From: Phymorhynchus buccinoides
Lineage: Eukaryota > Mollusca > Gastropoda > Neogastropoda > Raphitomidae
Length of the DNA stretch: 64,000 nt
Direction: 5' to 3'
NCBI GenBank assembly: GCA_017654935.2
Contig: CM065689.1
Coordinates: 62,059,085 to 62,123,084 of the forward strand
This document shows positions 1-12,385 of the stretch, in pieces. Made by a program: the position numbers and the translations under genes. The stretch's first letter is position 1. Every line of letters begins with the position of its first letter. The notes under the pieces were generated by a model, which did not search any database, was not told the DNA's origin, and saw nothing but the letters and a program-made list of their open reading frames with translations.

Positions 1-1260
1 TATTGCCGGTGGACATCGTCTTGATGAGTTGGTTGTTGGGTCAAAGACTTATGCTTAGGAGAGTGATCCAATTTGCGGCGGTAGGAACGAGTCTTCTCTT
101 TACTTTGTGATTCACAGGACGCTTGTTATTGATGTAGTCGCAAGCGTGCCAATTGGGTATATCTACCTTTGGGCGCCCTCTTCAGGCGGTTGGGGTTGAT
201 GGACTCTGTACCTGGAGAGGAGGAAAGTGAAAACTGGAAGAGGAAAAAGGAAACGGGTGTTGTTTGAAAAAAAAAGGAAGAGGGAATACCAAAAGGGGAG
301 CAGGGGAAAGAATCTTGATTCCAGGTGAAACTCCACTTTTACATCAATAATTCATAAGAATCATTTAAAGAAAAAAAAAAATAATAAAGCATGACGCGCA
401 GTCTTCATGATTGGGGTTTTTTTTTAAGTGTTCCGGCGCGGTAGAGTCCCTGATCCTGTCTTTGACCGGGGTCTGCCGTTCATAAGCTTAGCATGCTGTG
501 AGACCCAATTTGGGTCACTCCGTTGAGAGTCTATAGTCAACGAGGGTTCTTATTAAAGGCGAGTAACTCCTACTCAATCATGCAGAACCTTACTCCCGGT
601 TGACGATCTGGGGGTGTCCAGTCTTCCTTGCATGTTGTCAACAAGTCAGCTTCTTAGTGGGATGATCCAACTTGGTGTCGGGGGCTCTTCCCCCTCCAAT
701 CTCACTTTATTCCACTCAACAAAGAGTTTCCATATAGAATCCAATTAGGGTTTCCTTCTGAAAGTCTTTTCAAAGATCAATTCACAGACATGCTGTTACG
801 CTTAGGTGCGATCCAATTGGGTCCACAGAGCCATCTGTCCATGTGCAATGTTACAGAGACCCTTTACACTTGACTACCATCGAAGATTATAGTGACGAAC
901 GCAAAATGGTGCTGTGTACGCTTCCTTTGAAATACTCACAAACCTTATGCTGAGTGAAGATCCAATTGGGTCACGTCTTCCTTACCAATACTCACACATA
1001 CATACCCTTTGTTGAAGATCGAATTGAGGCCTCATGGCTTCCGGTACCAAACGCACAGACCTTATACTTAGTGAAGTAACCAATTGAGAATCCGTGTGCC
1101 CCCAACTCTTTCTTTACCAATCACTTCTCAGACTTTATTATTCATGTGAAGACTCCAATTGGGTCTAGTCTTCGTGCCCCACGGTCTCTCACCTTACCTT
1201 GGTGAAGATCCAATTGGTTTGAGTCTTCCTTACCAATGTCACAGAACAATCTATCTGTTT
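1..1260. repeat. Degenerate ~60-bp tandem repeat
   Basis: The word CCAATTGGGT, with small changes, recurs at about 151, 810, 960, 1018, 1079, 1153 and 1207, often preceded by GAAGAT and followed by GTCTTCCTTACCAAT. Spacing is 54-74 bases in the right half and looser on the left. No convincing exon is seen. In the minus-strand AP1M1 gene this stretch would lie in the intron after coding exon 3. Confidence 0.6.
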
Positions 1261-1379
1261 GTGTACTCATGTTCATAACGCCCCTAGCATTATCTGTCTC
1301 TTACTACCTGTACAGATGCTGTTATTGCTTCCTTGAAATAGTCCACCCAACTTCTGGACAAACATGTGTTAGCTACCTC

Positions 1380-2165
1380 TACTTTGTAATCTCCCCTTGA
1401 TCTGCCCGTTACCTTGCTTCCCACTCACTCCTTGTGCAAATCTGGATTCTTGGTCTTGTGTCACCATTCTTTAGTCGGTGTGGTTTCACAAAAAAAAAAA
1501 AGCTCGCAAATATACATACTCCTCTGAAATACTCTGAAAGAACTGCGCAGTCTGAATGCAGCGCTCACTTGAAATACTGCGTAAATAGGAATCATAGAGA
1601 CCCATGTGACATGACTGTTCTCTCTAATTGACTCAGAATAAGAAGAGCGACATCCTGTGTCCCCACTCGTTTTGTTTCCACTCACTCTCCTTTCCCTATG
1701 TTCATGAATTTCTAGTGTGACCCGGTCTCTCCCCCTCCCCAAAGAACAGTACAAAACCTGTTTCTAGTGTGACCCTACCTCCACACCCCCGCATCGTTTT
1801 TACACAAACTCCTGCATAGAATCTTAGCTGTCGGTGGTCTGGGGGTTCAAGTCCACAGAACCTCTAATTACAGACTGTCTTTCTCGACTCCTCTTTATTG
1901 ATGTACATAGAACGTCTAGCATTACAGACTGTTTTGTTGTAGGTAGACAGCAGTACAGACTGTTTTCCACTCACTCCTCGTTTTATTCATGTTGGTAGAA
2001 TCTCTTGCAGTACAGACTCCACTCAGATCTTTACAATGTTGTTTGAATCTCTAGGGTTACAGACTCTTTTGTTGATAGATCTGTAGCAGTACAGACTGTT
2101 TGTCTGCTTGCTCCTCTTTGGTCATGTTGTTGGAATCTCTATCATTACAACAGTTGACCACTCAC
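1380..2165. repeat. Degenerate ~60-bp repeat downstream of AP1M1 exon 3
   Basis: Related blocks carry CCACTCACT, then a T-rich stretch with TTCATG or TCATGTT, then GAATCTCTAGCATTACAG and CAGACTGTTT (for example near 1420, 1675, 1965 and 2100). On the minus strand CCACTCACT reads AGTGAGTGG, which resembles the exon 3 donor (GTGAGTGG at 2165 downward). Copies are strongly diverged, so copy number is uncertain. Confidence 0.5.
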
Positions 2166-2299
2166 TTGCAGGATCTTGCTGTGAATGGTCTGTTCGTATC
2201 CAATGTCCATCACTTCGTCCAGCAGTTCGTAGATGATGACAAAGTTGTTCCTACGGATGCTCTCCTCCTCCAGCTCTTGATAAAATACTCCACAAAGAT
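2166..2299 (-). CDS. AP1M1: AP-1 complex subunit mu-1, coding exon 3 (partial gene)
   Basis: This is an internal exon of the medium chain of the AP-1 clathrin adaptor, which recognises tyrosine-based sorting signals on cargo at the trans-Golgi network and endosomes. On the minus strand an acceptor (TTTTCTGTGCAG) ends at 2300. The exon then reads IFVEYF, ELEEESIR, NNFVIIYELLDEVMDIGY and SKILQ, and is followed by a GTGAGT donor at 2165. These match the conserved end of the mu N-terminal (longin-like) domain in order and spacing. It is 134 bases against an expected 129, with a small indel after EYF that shifts frame and an extra codon near SIRRNN. Several otherwise invariant residues differ (MDFGYPQTTD in the family). 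I infer consensus errors or a decaying copy. The exon borders the large satellite whose unit copies its 5' junction. Confidence 0.8.
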
Positions 2300-5200
2300 C
2301 TGCACAGAAAATGTTAGTCGCTCCTTGAAATACTACTCCACATAAGATCTTGAAATACAGACAATGTTAACGCTCCTTGAAATACTCCATAAAGATCGGC
2401 ACAGATGTTCACGCTCCTTGAAATACTCCACAAAGATATGTACAATGTTAACGCTCCTTGAAATATTCCACAAAGATCTGTACAGACAATGTTAACGCTC
2501 CTTGAAATACTCCACAAGATCTGTACAGACAATGTTAGCGCTCCTTGAAATACTCCACAAAGATATGTACAATGTTAACTCTCCTTGAAATACTCCACAA
2601 GATCTGTACAGACAATGTTAACGCTCCTTGAAATACTCCACAAAGATCTGTACAAACAATGTTAGCGCTCCTTGAAATACTCCACAAAGATATGTACAAA
2701 CAATGTTAACTCTCCTTGAAATACTACACAAAGAACTGCACAGACAATGTTAGCTCTCCTTGAAATACTACACAAAGAACTGCACAGACAATGTTAGCTC
2801 TCCTTGAAATACTACACAAAGAACTGTAGAGACAATGTTAACGCTCCTTGAAATACTCCACAAGATCTGTACAAACAATGTTAACGCTCCTTGAAATACT
2901 CCAAAAAGATCTGCACAGACATTGTTAACGCTCCTTGAAATACTCCACAAGATCTGTACAAACAATGTTAACGCTCCTTGAAATACTCCACAAGATCGGT
3001 ACAATGTTAACTCTCCTTGAAATACTCCACAAAGATATGTACAATGTTAACTCTCCTTGAAATACTCCACAAAGATCTGTACAGACAATGTTAACTCTCC
3101 TTGAAATACTCCACAAGATCTGAACAATGTTAACGCTCCTTGAAATACTCCACAAGATCTGTACAGATAATGTTAACGCTCCTTGAAATACTCCAAAAAG
3201 ATCTGCACAGACAATGTTAATTCTCCTTGAAATACTCCACAAAGATCTGTACAGATAATGTTAACTCTCCTTGAAATACTCCAGAAGATCTGTACAATGT
3301 TAACGCTCCTGCAAATAATCCACAAAGATATGTACAATGTTAACGCTCCTTGAAATATTCCACAAAGATCTGTACAGACAATGTTAGCGCTCCTTGAAAT
3401 ACTCCACAAGATCTGTACAATGTTAACGCTCCTTGAAATACTCCACAAAGATCTGTACAGATAATGTTAACGCTCCTTGAAATACTCCACAAAGATCTGT
3501 ACAGAAAATGTTAACGCTCCTTGAAATACTCCACAAGATCTGTACAGACAATGTTAACGCTCCTTGAAATACTCCACAAAGATATGCACAGACAATGTTA
3601 GCGCTCCTTGAAATACTCCACAAAGATCTGTACAATGTTAAATCTCCTTGAAATACTCCACAAAGATCTGTACAATGTTAACTCTCCTTGAAATACTCCA
3701 CAAAGATCTGTACAGACAATGTTAGCGCTCCTTGAAATACTCCACAAGATCGGTACAATGCTAACGCTCCTTGAAATACTCCACAAAGATCTGTACAAAC
3801 AATGTTAACACTCCTTGAAATACTCCACAAAGATATGTACAATGTTAACTCTCCTTGAAATACTCCACAAGATCTGTACAGATAATGTTAACGCTCCTTG
3901 AAATACTCCATAAAGATCTGTACAGACAATGTTAACTCTCCTTCAAATACTCCACAAAGATCTGTACAATGTTAACTCTTCTTGAAATACTCCACAAAGA
4001 TCTGTACAATGTTAACTCTTCTTGAAATACTCCACAAAGATCTGTACAATGTTAACGCTCCTTGAAATACTCCATAAAGATCTGTACAGACAATGTTAAC
4101 TCTCCTTGAAATACTCCACAAAGATATGTACAATGTTCACGCTCCTTGAAATACTCCACAAAGATATGTACAATGTTAACGCTCCTTGAAATACTCCACA
4201 AAGATATGTACAATGTTAACTCTCCTTGAAATACTCCACAAAGATCTGTACAGACAATGATAACGCTACTTGAAATACTCCAAAAGATCGTACAATGTCA
4301 ACTCTCCTTGAAATACTCCACAAAGATCTGTACAATGTTAAATCTCCTTGAAATACTCCACAAAGATCTGTACAGACAATGTTAACTCTCCTTGAAATAA
4401 TCCACAAAGATCTGTACAGACATGTTATAACTCTCTTGAAATACTCCACAAAGATCTGTACAATGTTAACTCTCCTCGAAATACTCCACAAAGATCTGTA
4501 CAGACAATGTTAATTCTCCTTGAAATACTCCACAAAGATCTCTACAATGTTAACTCTCCTTGAAATACTCCACAAAGATCTGTACAATGTTAACGCTCCT
4601 TGAAATACTCCAAAAAGATCTGCACAGACATTGTTAACGCTCCTTGAAATACTCCACAAAGATCTGTACAATGTTTTTTGTTTTTGTTAGGTTTTAACTC
4701 TCCTTGAAATACTCCACAAAGATCTGTACAATGTTAAATCTCCTTGAAATACTCCACAAAGATCTTTACAATGTTAACTCTCCTTGAAATACTCCACAAA
4801 GATCGGTACAGACAATATTAACGCTCCTTGAAATACTCCACAAAGATCTGTACAATGTTAACTCTTCTTGAAATACTCCACAAAGATCTGTACAGACAAT
4901 GTTAACTCTCCTTGAAATACTCCACAAAGATCTGTACAGACAATGTTAACTCTCCTTGAAATACTCCACAAAGATCTTTACAATGTTAACTCTCCTTGAA
5001 ATACTCCAGAAGATCTGTACAATGTTAACTCTCCTGCAAATAATCCACAAAGATATGTACAATGTTAACGCTCCTTGAAATATTCCACAAAGATCTGTAC
5101 AGACAATGTTAATTCTCCTTGAAATACTCCACAAGATCTGTACAGACAAAGTTAATGCTCCTTGAAATACTCCACAAAGATCTGTACAATGTTAACGCTC

Positions 5201-8200
5201 CTTGAAATACTCCAGAAGATCTGTACAATGTTAACTCTCCTGCAAATAATCCACAAAGATATGTACAATGTTAACGCTCCTTGAAATATTCCACAAAGAT
5301 CTGTACAGACAATGTTAATTCTCCTTGAAATACTCCACAAGATCTGTACAGATAATGTTAACTCTCCTTGAAATACTCCACAAAGATCTGTACAATGTTA
5401 ATGCTCCTTGAAATACTCCACAAAGATCTGTACAGACAATGTTAACTCTCCTTCAAATACTCCACAAAGATCTGTACAGACAATGTTAACTCTCCTTGAA
5501 ATACTCCACAAAGATCTGTACAGACAATGTGAACGCTCCTTGAAATACTCCACAAAGATCTGTACAATGTTAACTCTCCTTGAAATACTCCACAAAGATC
5601 TTTACAATGTTAACTCTCCTTGAAATACTCCCCAAAGATCTGTACAATGTTAACTCTCCTGCAAATAATCCACAAAGATATGTACAATGTTAACGCTCCT
5701 TGAAATACTCCACAAAGATCTGTACAGACAATGTTAACTCTCCTTGAAATATTCCACAAGATCTGTACAGACAATGTCAACTCTCCTTGAAATACTCCAC
5801 AAAGATCTGTTACAATGTTAACTCTCCTTGAAATACTCCCCAAAGATCTGTACAATGTTAACTCTCCTTGAAATACTCCACAAGATCTGTACAGATAATG
5901 TTAACGCTCCTTGAAATACTCCATAAAGATCTGTACAGACAATGTTAACTCTCCTTCAAATACTCCACAAAGATCTCTACAATGTTAACTCTCCTTGAAA
6001 TACTCCACAAAGATCTGTACAATGTTAACGCTCCTTGAAATACTCCACAAAGATCTGTACAATGTTAACTCTTCTTGAAATACTCCACAAAGATCTGTAC
6101 AATGTTAACTCTTCTTGAAATACTCCACAAAGATCTGTACAATGTTAACTCTTCTTGAAATACTCCACAAAGATCTGTACAATGTTAACTCTCCTTGAAA
6201 TACTCCACAAAGATCGGTACAGACAATATTAACGCTCCTTGAAATACTCCACAAAGATCTGTACAGACAATGTTAACTCTCCTTGAAATACTCCACAAAT
6301 ATCTGTACAGACAGTGTTAACGCTCCTTGACATACTCCACAAAGATCTGTACAGACAATGTTTAACTCTCCTTGAAATCTCCCAAGATCTTTACATGTTA
6401 ACTCTCGCTTGAAATACTCTAGAGATCTGTACATGTTACTCTCCTTGAATACTCCACAAAGATCTGTACATGTTACGCTCCTTAATACTCCACAGATCTG
6501 TACAATGTTAACTCTCCTTGAATACTCCACAAGATCTGTACAGAAAAGTTAATGCTCCTTGAAATACTCCACAAGATACTGTACAATGTGTTACGCTCTT
6601 GACAACTCCCAAAGATCTGTACAAGTGTTAATGCTCCTGAAATACCTCCACAACAGAATCTGTAACAATTTTACTCTCCTTGAATACTCCACAAGATCTG
6701 TACAATGTTAACGCTCCTTGAATCGCCAAAAGATCTGTACCGACATGTTAACTCCCCTTGAAATACTCCACAAAGAATCTGTACAGACATGTTCCTCTCC
6801 GTGAAATACTCCACAAAGATCTGTCAATGTTAATGCTCCTTGAAATACTCCACACAAAAGACTGTACGACAATTTAACTCTCCTTCAATACTCCCAAGAT
6901 CTGTTACCACAAGTACTCTCCCCTTGAAATACTCCCAAAGATCTGTAACATGTTAACTCTCCTTGAAATACTCCACAAAGATCTGTAACAATGTTAACTC
7001 TCGCTTGAAATACTCCACAAAGATACTTAAAATGTTACCGCTCTTGAAATATCTCCACAAAGATCTGTACAGTACAATGTTAACTCTCCTTGAATATTCC
7101 ACAGATCGGTATCAGACATGTTAACGCTCCTTGAAATACTCCACAAAGATTCTGTAGAATGTTAACCCTTTGAAATACTCCACAAAGATCTGTACAAGTT
7201 AATCCTTCTTGAAATACTCCACAAAGGATCTGTACAGACAATATTAAACTCCTTGAAATACTCCACAAAGATCTGTACGGACATGTTACTCTCCTTGAAA
7301 TACTCCACAAAGACTCTACAATGTAACTCTCTTGAATACTTCCACTAGATCTGTAACAATGTTAACGCTCCTTGACATACTACAGAAAGTCTGCACAACA
7401 ATGTTCACGCTCCTTGAAATACTCCAAAGATCTGTACACTGTTAACTCTCCTTGAAATACCTCCACTAGAATATCAGGTACAGACATATTAACGCTCCTT
7501 GAAGACTCCACAAAGATCTGTACGACAATGTTTAACTCTCCTTGAAATACTCACAAAGATCTGTACAATGTTAACTCTCCTTGAAATACTCCAGAAGATC
7601 TGTACATGTTAACTCTCCTTGAAATACTCCACACGATCTGTACAATGTTAACGCTCCCTTGAAATACTCCAAAGATCTGTACAATGTTAACGCTCCTCTG
7701 AAATACTCCACAAAGATCTGTCACAGACAATGTTTAACTCTCCTTGAAATACTCCACAAAGATCTGTACACAATGTTACTCTCCTTGAAATACTTCCACA
7801 AAGATCTGTACAATGTTTAATGCTCCTTGAAACTACTCCACAAGATCTGTATCATACAATGTTAACCTCTCCTTCAAATACTCCACACGATCTGTACCAG
7901 ACATGTTGAACTGCTCTTGAAAAATACTCCACAAAGATCTGTACTGACCAATTGAACTCTCCTTGAATACTCCACACAGATCTGTACAATGTTTAACTCT
8001 CCTTGAAATACTCCACAAAAGATCTTGTACAATTTTATCTCTCCTTGAAATACTCCCACAATAGATCTGTACATGTTTACTCTCCTTGAATACTCCACAA
8101 GTCTGTACAGACATGTTAACTCCTCCTTGAATTTCCCAATATCTGTACAGACATTTAACGCTCCTTGAAATATCCACGGTTCTTTACAATGTTACGGCTC

Positions 8201-8345
8201 CTTGAAATAACTCCATAGATCTGTACAGGTTAACTCTCGCTTGAAATACTCCAAAGATCTGTACATGTTACGCTCCTTGAAATACCCTCCCCAAAGATCT
8301 GTACAAGGTTAACTCTCCTTGAAATACTCCACAAGATCTGTACAG
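2300..8345. repeat. 38-45-bp minisatellite made of AP1M1 exon 3 acceptor copies
   Basis: The array is about 6 kb with a unit of about 40 bases, or 45 when an extra AGACA-type segment is present; length over period gives roughly 140-150 copies. On the minus strand the unit reads GTTAACATTGTCTGTACAG and continues ATCTTTGTGGAGTATTTC AAGGAG, that is, an intron end with AG followed by codons for IFVEYFKE, the start of AP1M1 exon 3. It touches the real exon at 2299, on its intron side. Units are regular from 2340 to about 6360 and then become indel-rich up to 8345. A T-rich interruption occurs at 4674-4692. Confidence 0.92.
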
Positions 8346-9245
8346 AGCAAAGACTGGTGATGGTCATACAGCACTGACTCCCCGCGCCAGTGTGTGAAGA
8401 AGCCAGACTGATGATGATCAGATCACATTGATCTCCCCGCCCAGTGTTGCAGAAAGGCATTAGATGATGATCAACAGCACGGATCGCCCCGCACCAGTGT
8501 GTGAAGAAAGGCAGACTGATGATGATCGACAGCCAACTGATCTCCCCGCACCATTGTTTGAAGAAGGCGACTGATGATGATCGGACAGCAGTGGATTCTC
8601 CCCGAACCAGTGTGTGAATAAAGGCAGAAACTGATGATGATCATACAGCAGTGATTCTCCCCGCACAGTGTGGAAGAAAGGCAGACTGATGATGATCAGT
8701 ACAGCACTGATCTTCTCCCCGCACCAGTTGGTGTGAAGAAAGGCAGACTGATGATGGTCAACAGACTGATCTCTCCCCGACCAGTGTGTTAAGAAGGCAG
8801 ACTGATGAGGATCATACAGCATGATCTCCCCGCACCAGTGTGTGAAGGAAATGGCAGACTGATGATGATCAGACAGCAGTGATCTCACGCACCAGTGGTG
8901 TGAAAAGGCACTGATGATGATCGGACAGCACTGATCTCACCCGCATCCAGTGTGTGAAGAAGGCAACTGTGATGATCCGACAGCACTGATCTCCCGCACC
9001 ATGGTGTGAAGGATCACTGATGATGATCCGACAGCACTGTGATCTCCCCGCGACCAGTGTAGTGAAGAAGCAGCTGAATGATGATCAGCCAGCGTGATCT
9101 CCCCGCACCGTGTGTGAAGGAAGGTGCTGATATGATCAGACATCACTGATCTCCCTGCACCCAGTGTGTAGAGAAAGGCAGACATGATGATGATCACAGC
9201 GTGATCTCCCCGCACCATGTGTGTAAGGAAAGGCAGACTGTGCAG
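8346..9245. repeat. ~57-bp minisatellite resembling AP1M1 exon 2 donor junction
   Basis: About 15 indel-rich copies of a unit with GATGATGATC, ACAGCACTGATCTCC, CCGCACCAGTGTGTGAAG and AAAGGCAGACT on the plus strand. On the minus strand the segment CTGCCTTTCTTCACACACTG GTGC resembles the 3' end of AP1M1 exon 2 (GCCTTCTCACAAGCTGGTGC then AG|GT at 9525). The resemblance covers about 25 bases and is imperfect, so common origin is inferred. Confidence 0.8.
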
Positions 9246-9524
9246 GTCGGGGTCAGTCTCCCGTGGACAGCTCTTGCTGGCTACTAAAAAAAATGGTATA
9301 TGGTCTGCTTTATAAAACAAATGTTTTTTAAATAGTTTATTGGCCCAGTCTCCTGCCTTTTTGAAAAAATTCTCCAAATCATGACCAGTGAAAACTTGAA
9401 CACCGACGCCATACGTACTTACCATTATGGCCATTATGACCTGGGATCGCAGAATACGAATACCTTTGATGTGATGAAGGCAATGTTATGATAATATTGC
9501 ACATACATTATAAGAAATGTCGAC
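9246..9524. other. AP1M1 intron 2, non-repeated part
   Basis: This stretch lies between exon 2 and the 57-bp array. On the minus strand a T-rich stretch plus AG at about 9285 is followed by codons LVASKSC and, further on, LPFLTHMV, then the array. That loosely echoes the exon 2 end (LVAT...FLHKLVQ), so it may be a partial duplicate of exon 2. No other feature is recognised. Confidence 0.4.
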
Positions 9525-9750
9525 CTGCACCAGCTTGTGAGAAGGCAAGACAATGGCCACGTTGGCGTTCTTCCTGAGTAGGCACTAGGTATCAGGTTGT
9601 TGTACTTGATGTACAATGAAGTTGGCGTTGCGTGGAGATGATGGGGGTCGCGTTGTTTGCTCGTCCTCCCCCTCCATCACCATTGGCATTAACTTGTCGC
9701 TCACCGAACATAGTCATGTCTCCGCGGTAGTTCCGGCATAATCAAGCTAC
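9525..9750 (-). CDS. AP1M1: AP-1 complex subunit mu-1, coding exon 2 (noisy)
   Basis: On the minus strand, pieces in three frames join in the order expected for the AP-1 mu longin-like domain: LI, RNYRGD, MPMVMEGEDEQ, TPIIS, NANF, IKYNNL, RKNANVAIV, HKLVQ. The exon ends CTGGTGCAG with a GT donor (GTCGAC) at 9524 and begins near 9750 after a weak AG. Its 226 bases match the ~225 expected for this segment in the family. At least four single-base indels break the frame. Because exon length, order and splice ends are kept while indels fall in an indel-rich stretch of the assembly, I favour consensus error over a dead gene, but a pseudogene cannot be excluded. The start boundary is approximate. 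Confidence 0.75.
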
Positions 9751-10136
9751 TTGTGGTGAACGCAAGGTCAACATAATACAGATTTTATGACGTTACATTT
9801 TAGATGCTAAATGTGCTGAGGTCGGTTTTGGTCCAATTGTTGACCTTACTTTTACTGTTTGCTTGCTGTCAACAGGTGAATTACGGTGGCTGGTTGCTTT
9901 ACTGAAGACATGAAATGCAGGTTAGCAACAACCTATATAGATGCACTTCTCATCAACATTTTTTTAGGACCTTTATCATGTTTAAATATAAGAAAATTAA
10001 AAAAACAAAAAAAGCTAACATGAAATACTGTCTAAAGCTAAGACACGCATACAGAACTAATCAATGCTACTGAATGATGTCTGAATCAAGCCACTAAATT
10101 AAGAATGTCTTGAATATCCAGAGAAATCTCATTCCC
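9751..10136. other. AP1M1 intron 1
   Basis: About 385 bases between exon 1 and exon 2 on the minus strand, AT-rich with a poly-A stretch near 9994-10015. The expected GT donor next to exon 1 reads GGGGAATGAG instead of GGTAATGAG-like sequence, consistent with local consensus error. No repeats or coding signal are seen. Confidence 0.5.
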
Positions 10137-10176
10137 CTTTCCTTTCAATCCGGATGTGACTTGCAGAGGCAGACAT
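10137..10176 (-). CDS. AP1M1: AP-1 complex subunit mu-1, coding exon 1 with start codon
   Basis: On the minus strand the ATG at 10176-10174 (context GCCATGT) opens MSASA, the invariant start of AP-1 mu subunits. It is followed by GTC, AC, ATC, GAT and TTGAAAGGAAAG-like codons corresponding to VYILDLKGK, with one extra and several missing bases. Exon 1 of this family is about 42 coding bases and ends after KGK, as here. Directly upstream is a 5'UTR segment (GGAAGGAGCAGCACGCC) that is also part of the adjoining satellite unit, preceded by a TTCTTCCTTTGCAG acceptor. A 5'UTR intron is therefore likely and the promoter lies further right. Confidence 0.72.
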
Positions 10177-12385
10177 GGCGTGCTGCTCCTTCCTCTCTTC
10201 CCTTCCTCTCCCCCCCTGACACCTGCAAAGGAAGAACAACAAGTAAAAACTGACATTGCTGCTCCTTCCCTCTCACACCTGACCTGCAACAGGAAGACAC
10301 AAGTGAAAACTGACAGTGGCTGCTCCTTCTCTCCTCTCCCACACCTACACCTGCAACAGGAAGAACACAAGTGAACTGACTGTGCTGCTCCTTCCCCTCT
10401 CACACCTGAACACCTGCAACGGAAGAACACGTGAAACTGCAGTGCTGCTCCTCCTCTCCTCTCCCACCCTGACACCTTCAACAGGAAGACAACAATTGAA
10501 AACGGCGTGCTGCTGCCTCCTCTCCCTCCCACACCTGACAACCTGCAACAGGAAGACCACAATGAAACTGAATCTGCTCCTTCCTCTCCTCTCCCACCTG
10601 ACCCTGCACAGGAAGACACAAGTGAAACTGCAGTGCTGCTCCTTCCTCTCCTCTCCCACACCTGACACCTGCAACAGAAGAACACAAGTGAAACGACGGT
10701 GCTGCTCCTTTCCCCTCTCAACACCTGACACCTGCAACAGGAGACACGTGAAAACTGACGTGCGCTCCTTCCCTCTCACATATCCCCTCCCACCTGCAAC
10801 AGGAAGAACAACAAGTGAAAACTGCAGTGCTGCTCTTCCTCTCCACCCTCACACCTGCACAGATTAACACAAGTGCACTGACAGTGCTGCTCCTCCTCTC
10901 CTCTCACCCCACCTCCACCTTCAACAGGCGAACAACAAGGGAAAACTGACAGTGCTGCTCTTCCTCTCCCACACCCTCACACCTGCACAGGAGAACAAAT
11001 GAACTGCAGTGGCTGGCTCCTTCTCTCCTCTCCACACCTCACCACCTGCACGGTAAGACACAAGTGAAAACTGACAGTGCTGGCTCTTCCTCCCTCTCGC
11101 CCACACCTCACACCTGCAAACAGAATAACAACAAGTGAAACTGACAGTGCTTGCTCCTTCCTCTCCCCCCCCCCTCACCGCTGCAACAGGCAACAACAAT
11201 TTAACCTGACAGTGCTGCTCCTTCCCCTCCCCACCTGACACCTTGCAACAGGAAGACACAAGTGAAACTGACCGTGCTGCTCCTTCCCTCTCACCCTACA
11301 CCTGCAACAGGAAGAACAACAGTGAAAAACTGACAGTTGCTGTCTCCTTCCATCTCCCCTCCTACACCTCCCCACCTGCAACAGGAGAATCAACAGTGAA
11401 GAATGACAGTGCTGCTCCTTCATCTCAACCATCCACCCTCCCACCTGCAACAGGAAGAACACAAGTGAAAACTGGACAGTGCTGCTCCTTCCTACTCCCC
11501 TCCCACACCCACCCTGCACAGAAAGAACAACAATGAGAATGACAGTGCTGCTGCCTTCTCTCCCCTACACACCTCACACCTGCACAGTAAGAACAACAAG
11601 TTAAAAACTGACGTGCTGCTCCTTCCTCTCCCCTCCCACCCTAGACACATGCAACGGAAGAACAACATGAAAACTGACAGTGCTGCTCCTTCCTCTCCCC
11701 TCTCACACCTCGCCACCTGCACAGGAAGAACACAAGTGAAAACTGACAGTGCTGCTCCTTCCTCTCCCCTCCCACACCTCCCACCTTTCAACAGAGACAA
11801 CAATGATAACTAGACGTGCTGCTCCTTCCTCTCCCACACCTCAACCTGCACAGGAGCAACAAGTGAAAACTGACAGTGCTTCTCCTTCACTCTCCTCTCC
11901 CACACCTCAACACCTGCAACAGGAAGAACAACATTGAGACTGCTTGCTGCTCCTTCCTCTCACCTCTCACTACCTCCCCTGCAACAGGAAGAACAACAAG
12001 TGAAATGACAGTGCTGCTCCTTCCTCTCCCTCTCACACCTCCACCTGCAACAGGAAGAACACAGTTAAAACTGACAGTGCTGCTCCTTCCTCTCCCCTCT
12101 CACGCCTCCAACCTGCACGGAATAACAACAAGTGAAACTGACAGTTCTGCTCTTCCTCTCTCTCCACCCTCCACCTGCAACAGGAAGAACAACAGTGAAA
12201 ACTGACAGTCTGCTCGCTTCCTCTCCACCCTCCCAACACTTCACAGGAAGACAACAAGTGAAAACTGACAGTGCTTGCTTCCTTCCTCTCCACACTCACA
12301 CACCTGCAACCGGAAAAGCAACAGTGAACTGACAGTGCTGCTCCTTCCTCTCCCCTCCCACACTCCCCCCTGCAACACGTAGAAA
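10177..12385. repeat. ~70-bp minisatellite carrying the AP1M1 5'UTR acceptor motif
   Basis: About 30 indel-rich copies. On the minus strand the unit reads GTCAGTTTTCACTTGTTG, then TTCTTCCTGTTGCAG, then GTGTGAGGGGAGAGGAAGG, then AGCAGCACT. The pyrimidine tract plus CAG is a good 3' splice-site match, and the bases after it match the 5'UTR just upstream of the AP1M1 start codon. The CAG|GTGTGAG junction also contains AGGT, a motif that can serve as donor and acceptor. Confidence 0.9.

Noticed and set aside
2314..8177. Minus-strand peptides of repeated FVEYFKER/LWSISR type as a repeat protein
   Set aside because: They are readings of the satellite unit copied from the AP1M1 exon 3 junction; stops and frame changes occur every few units.
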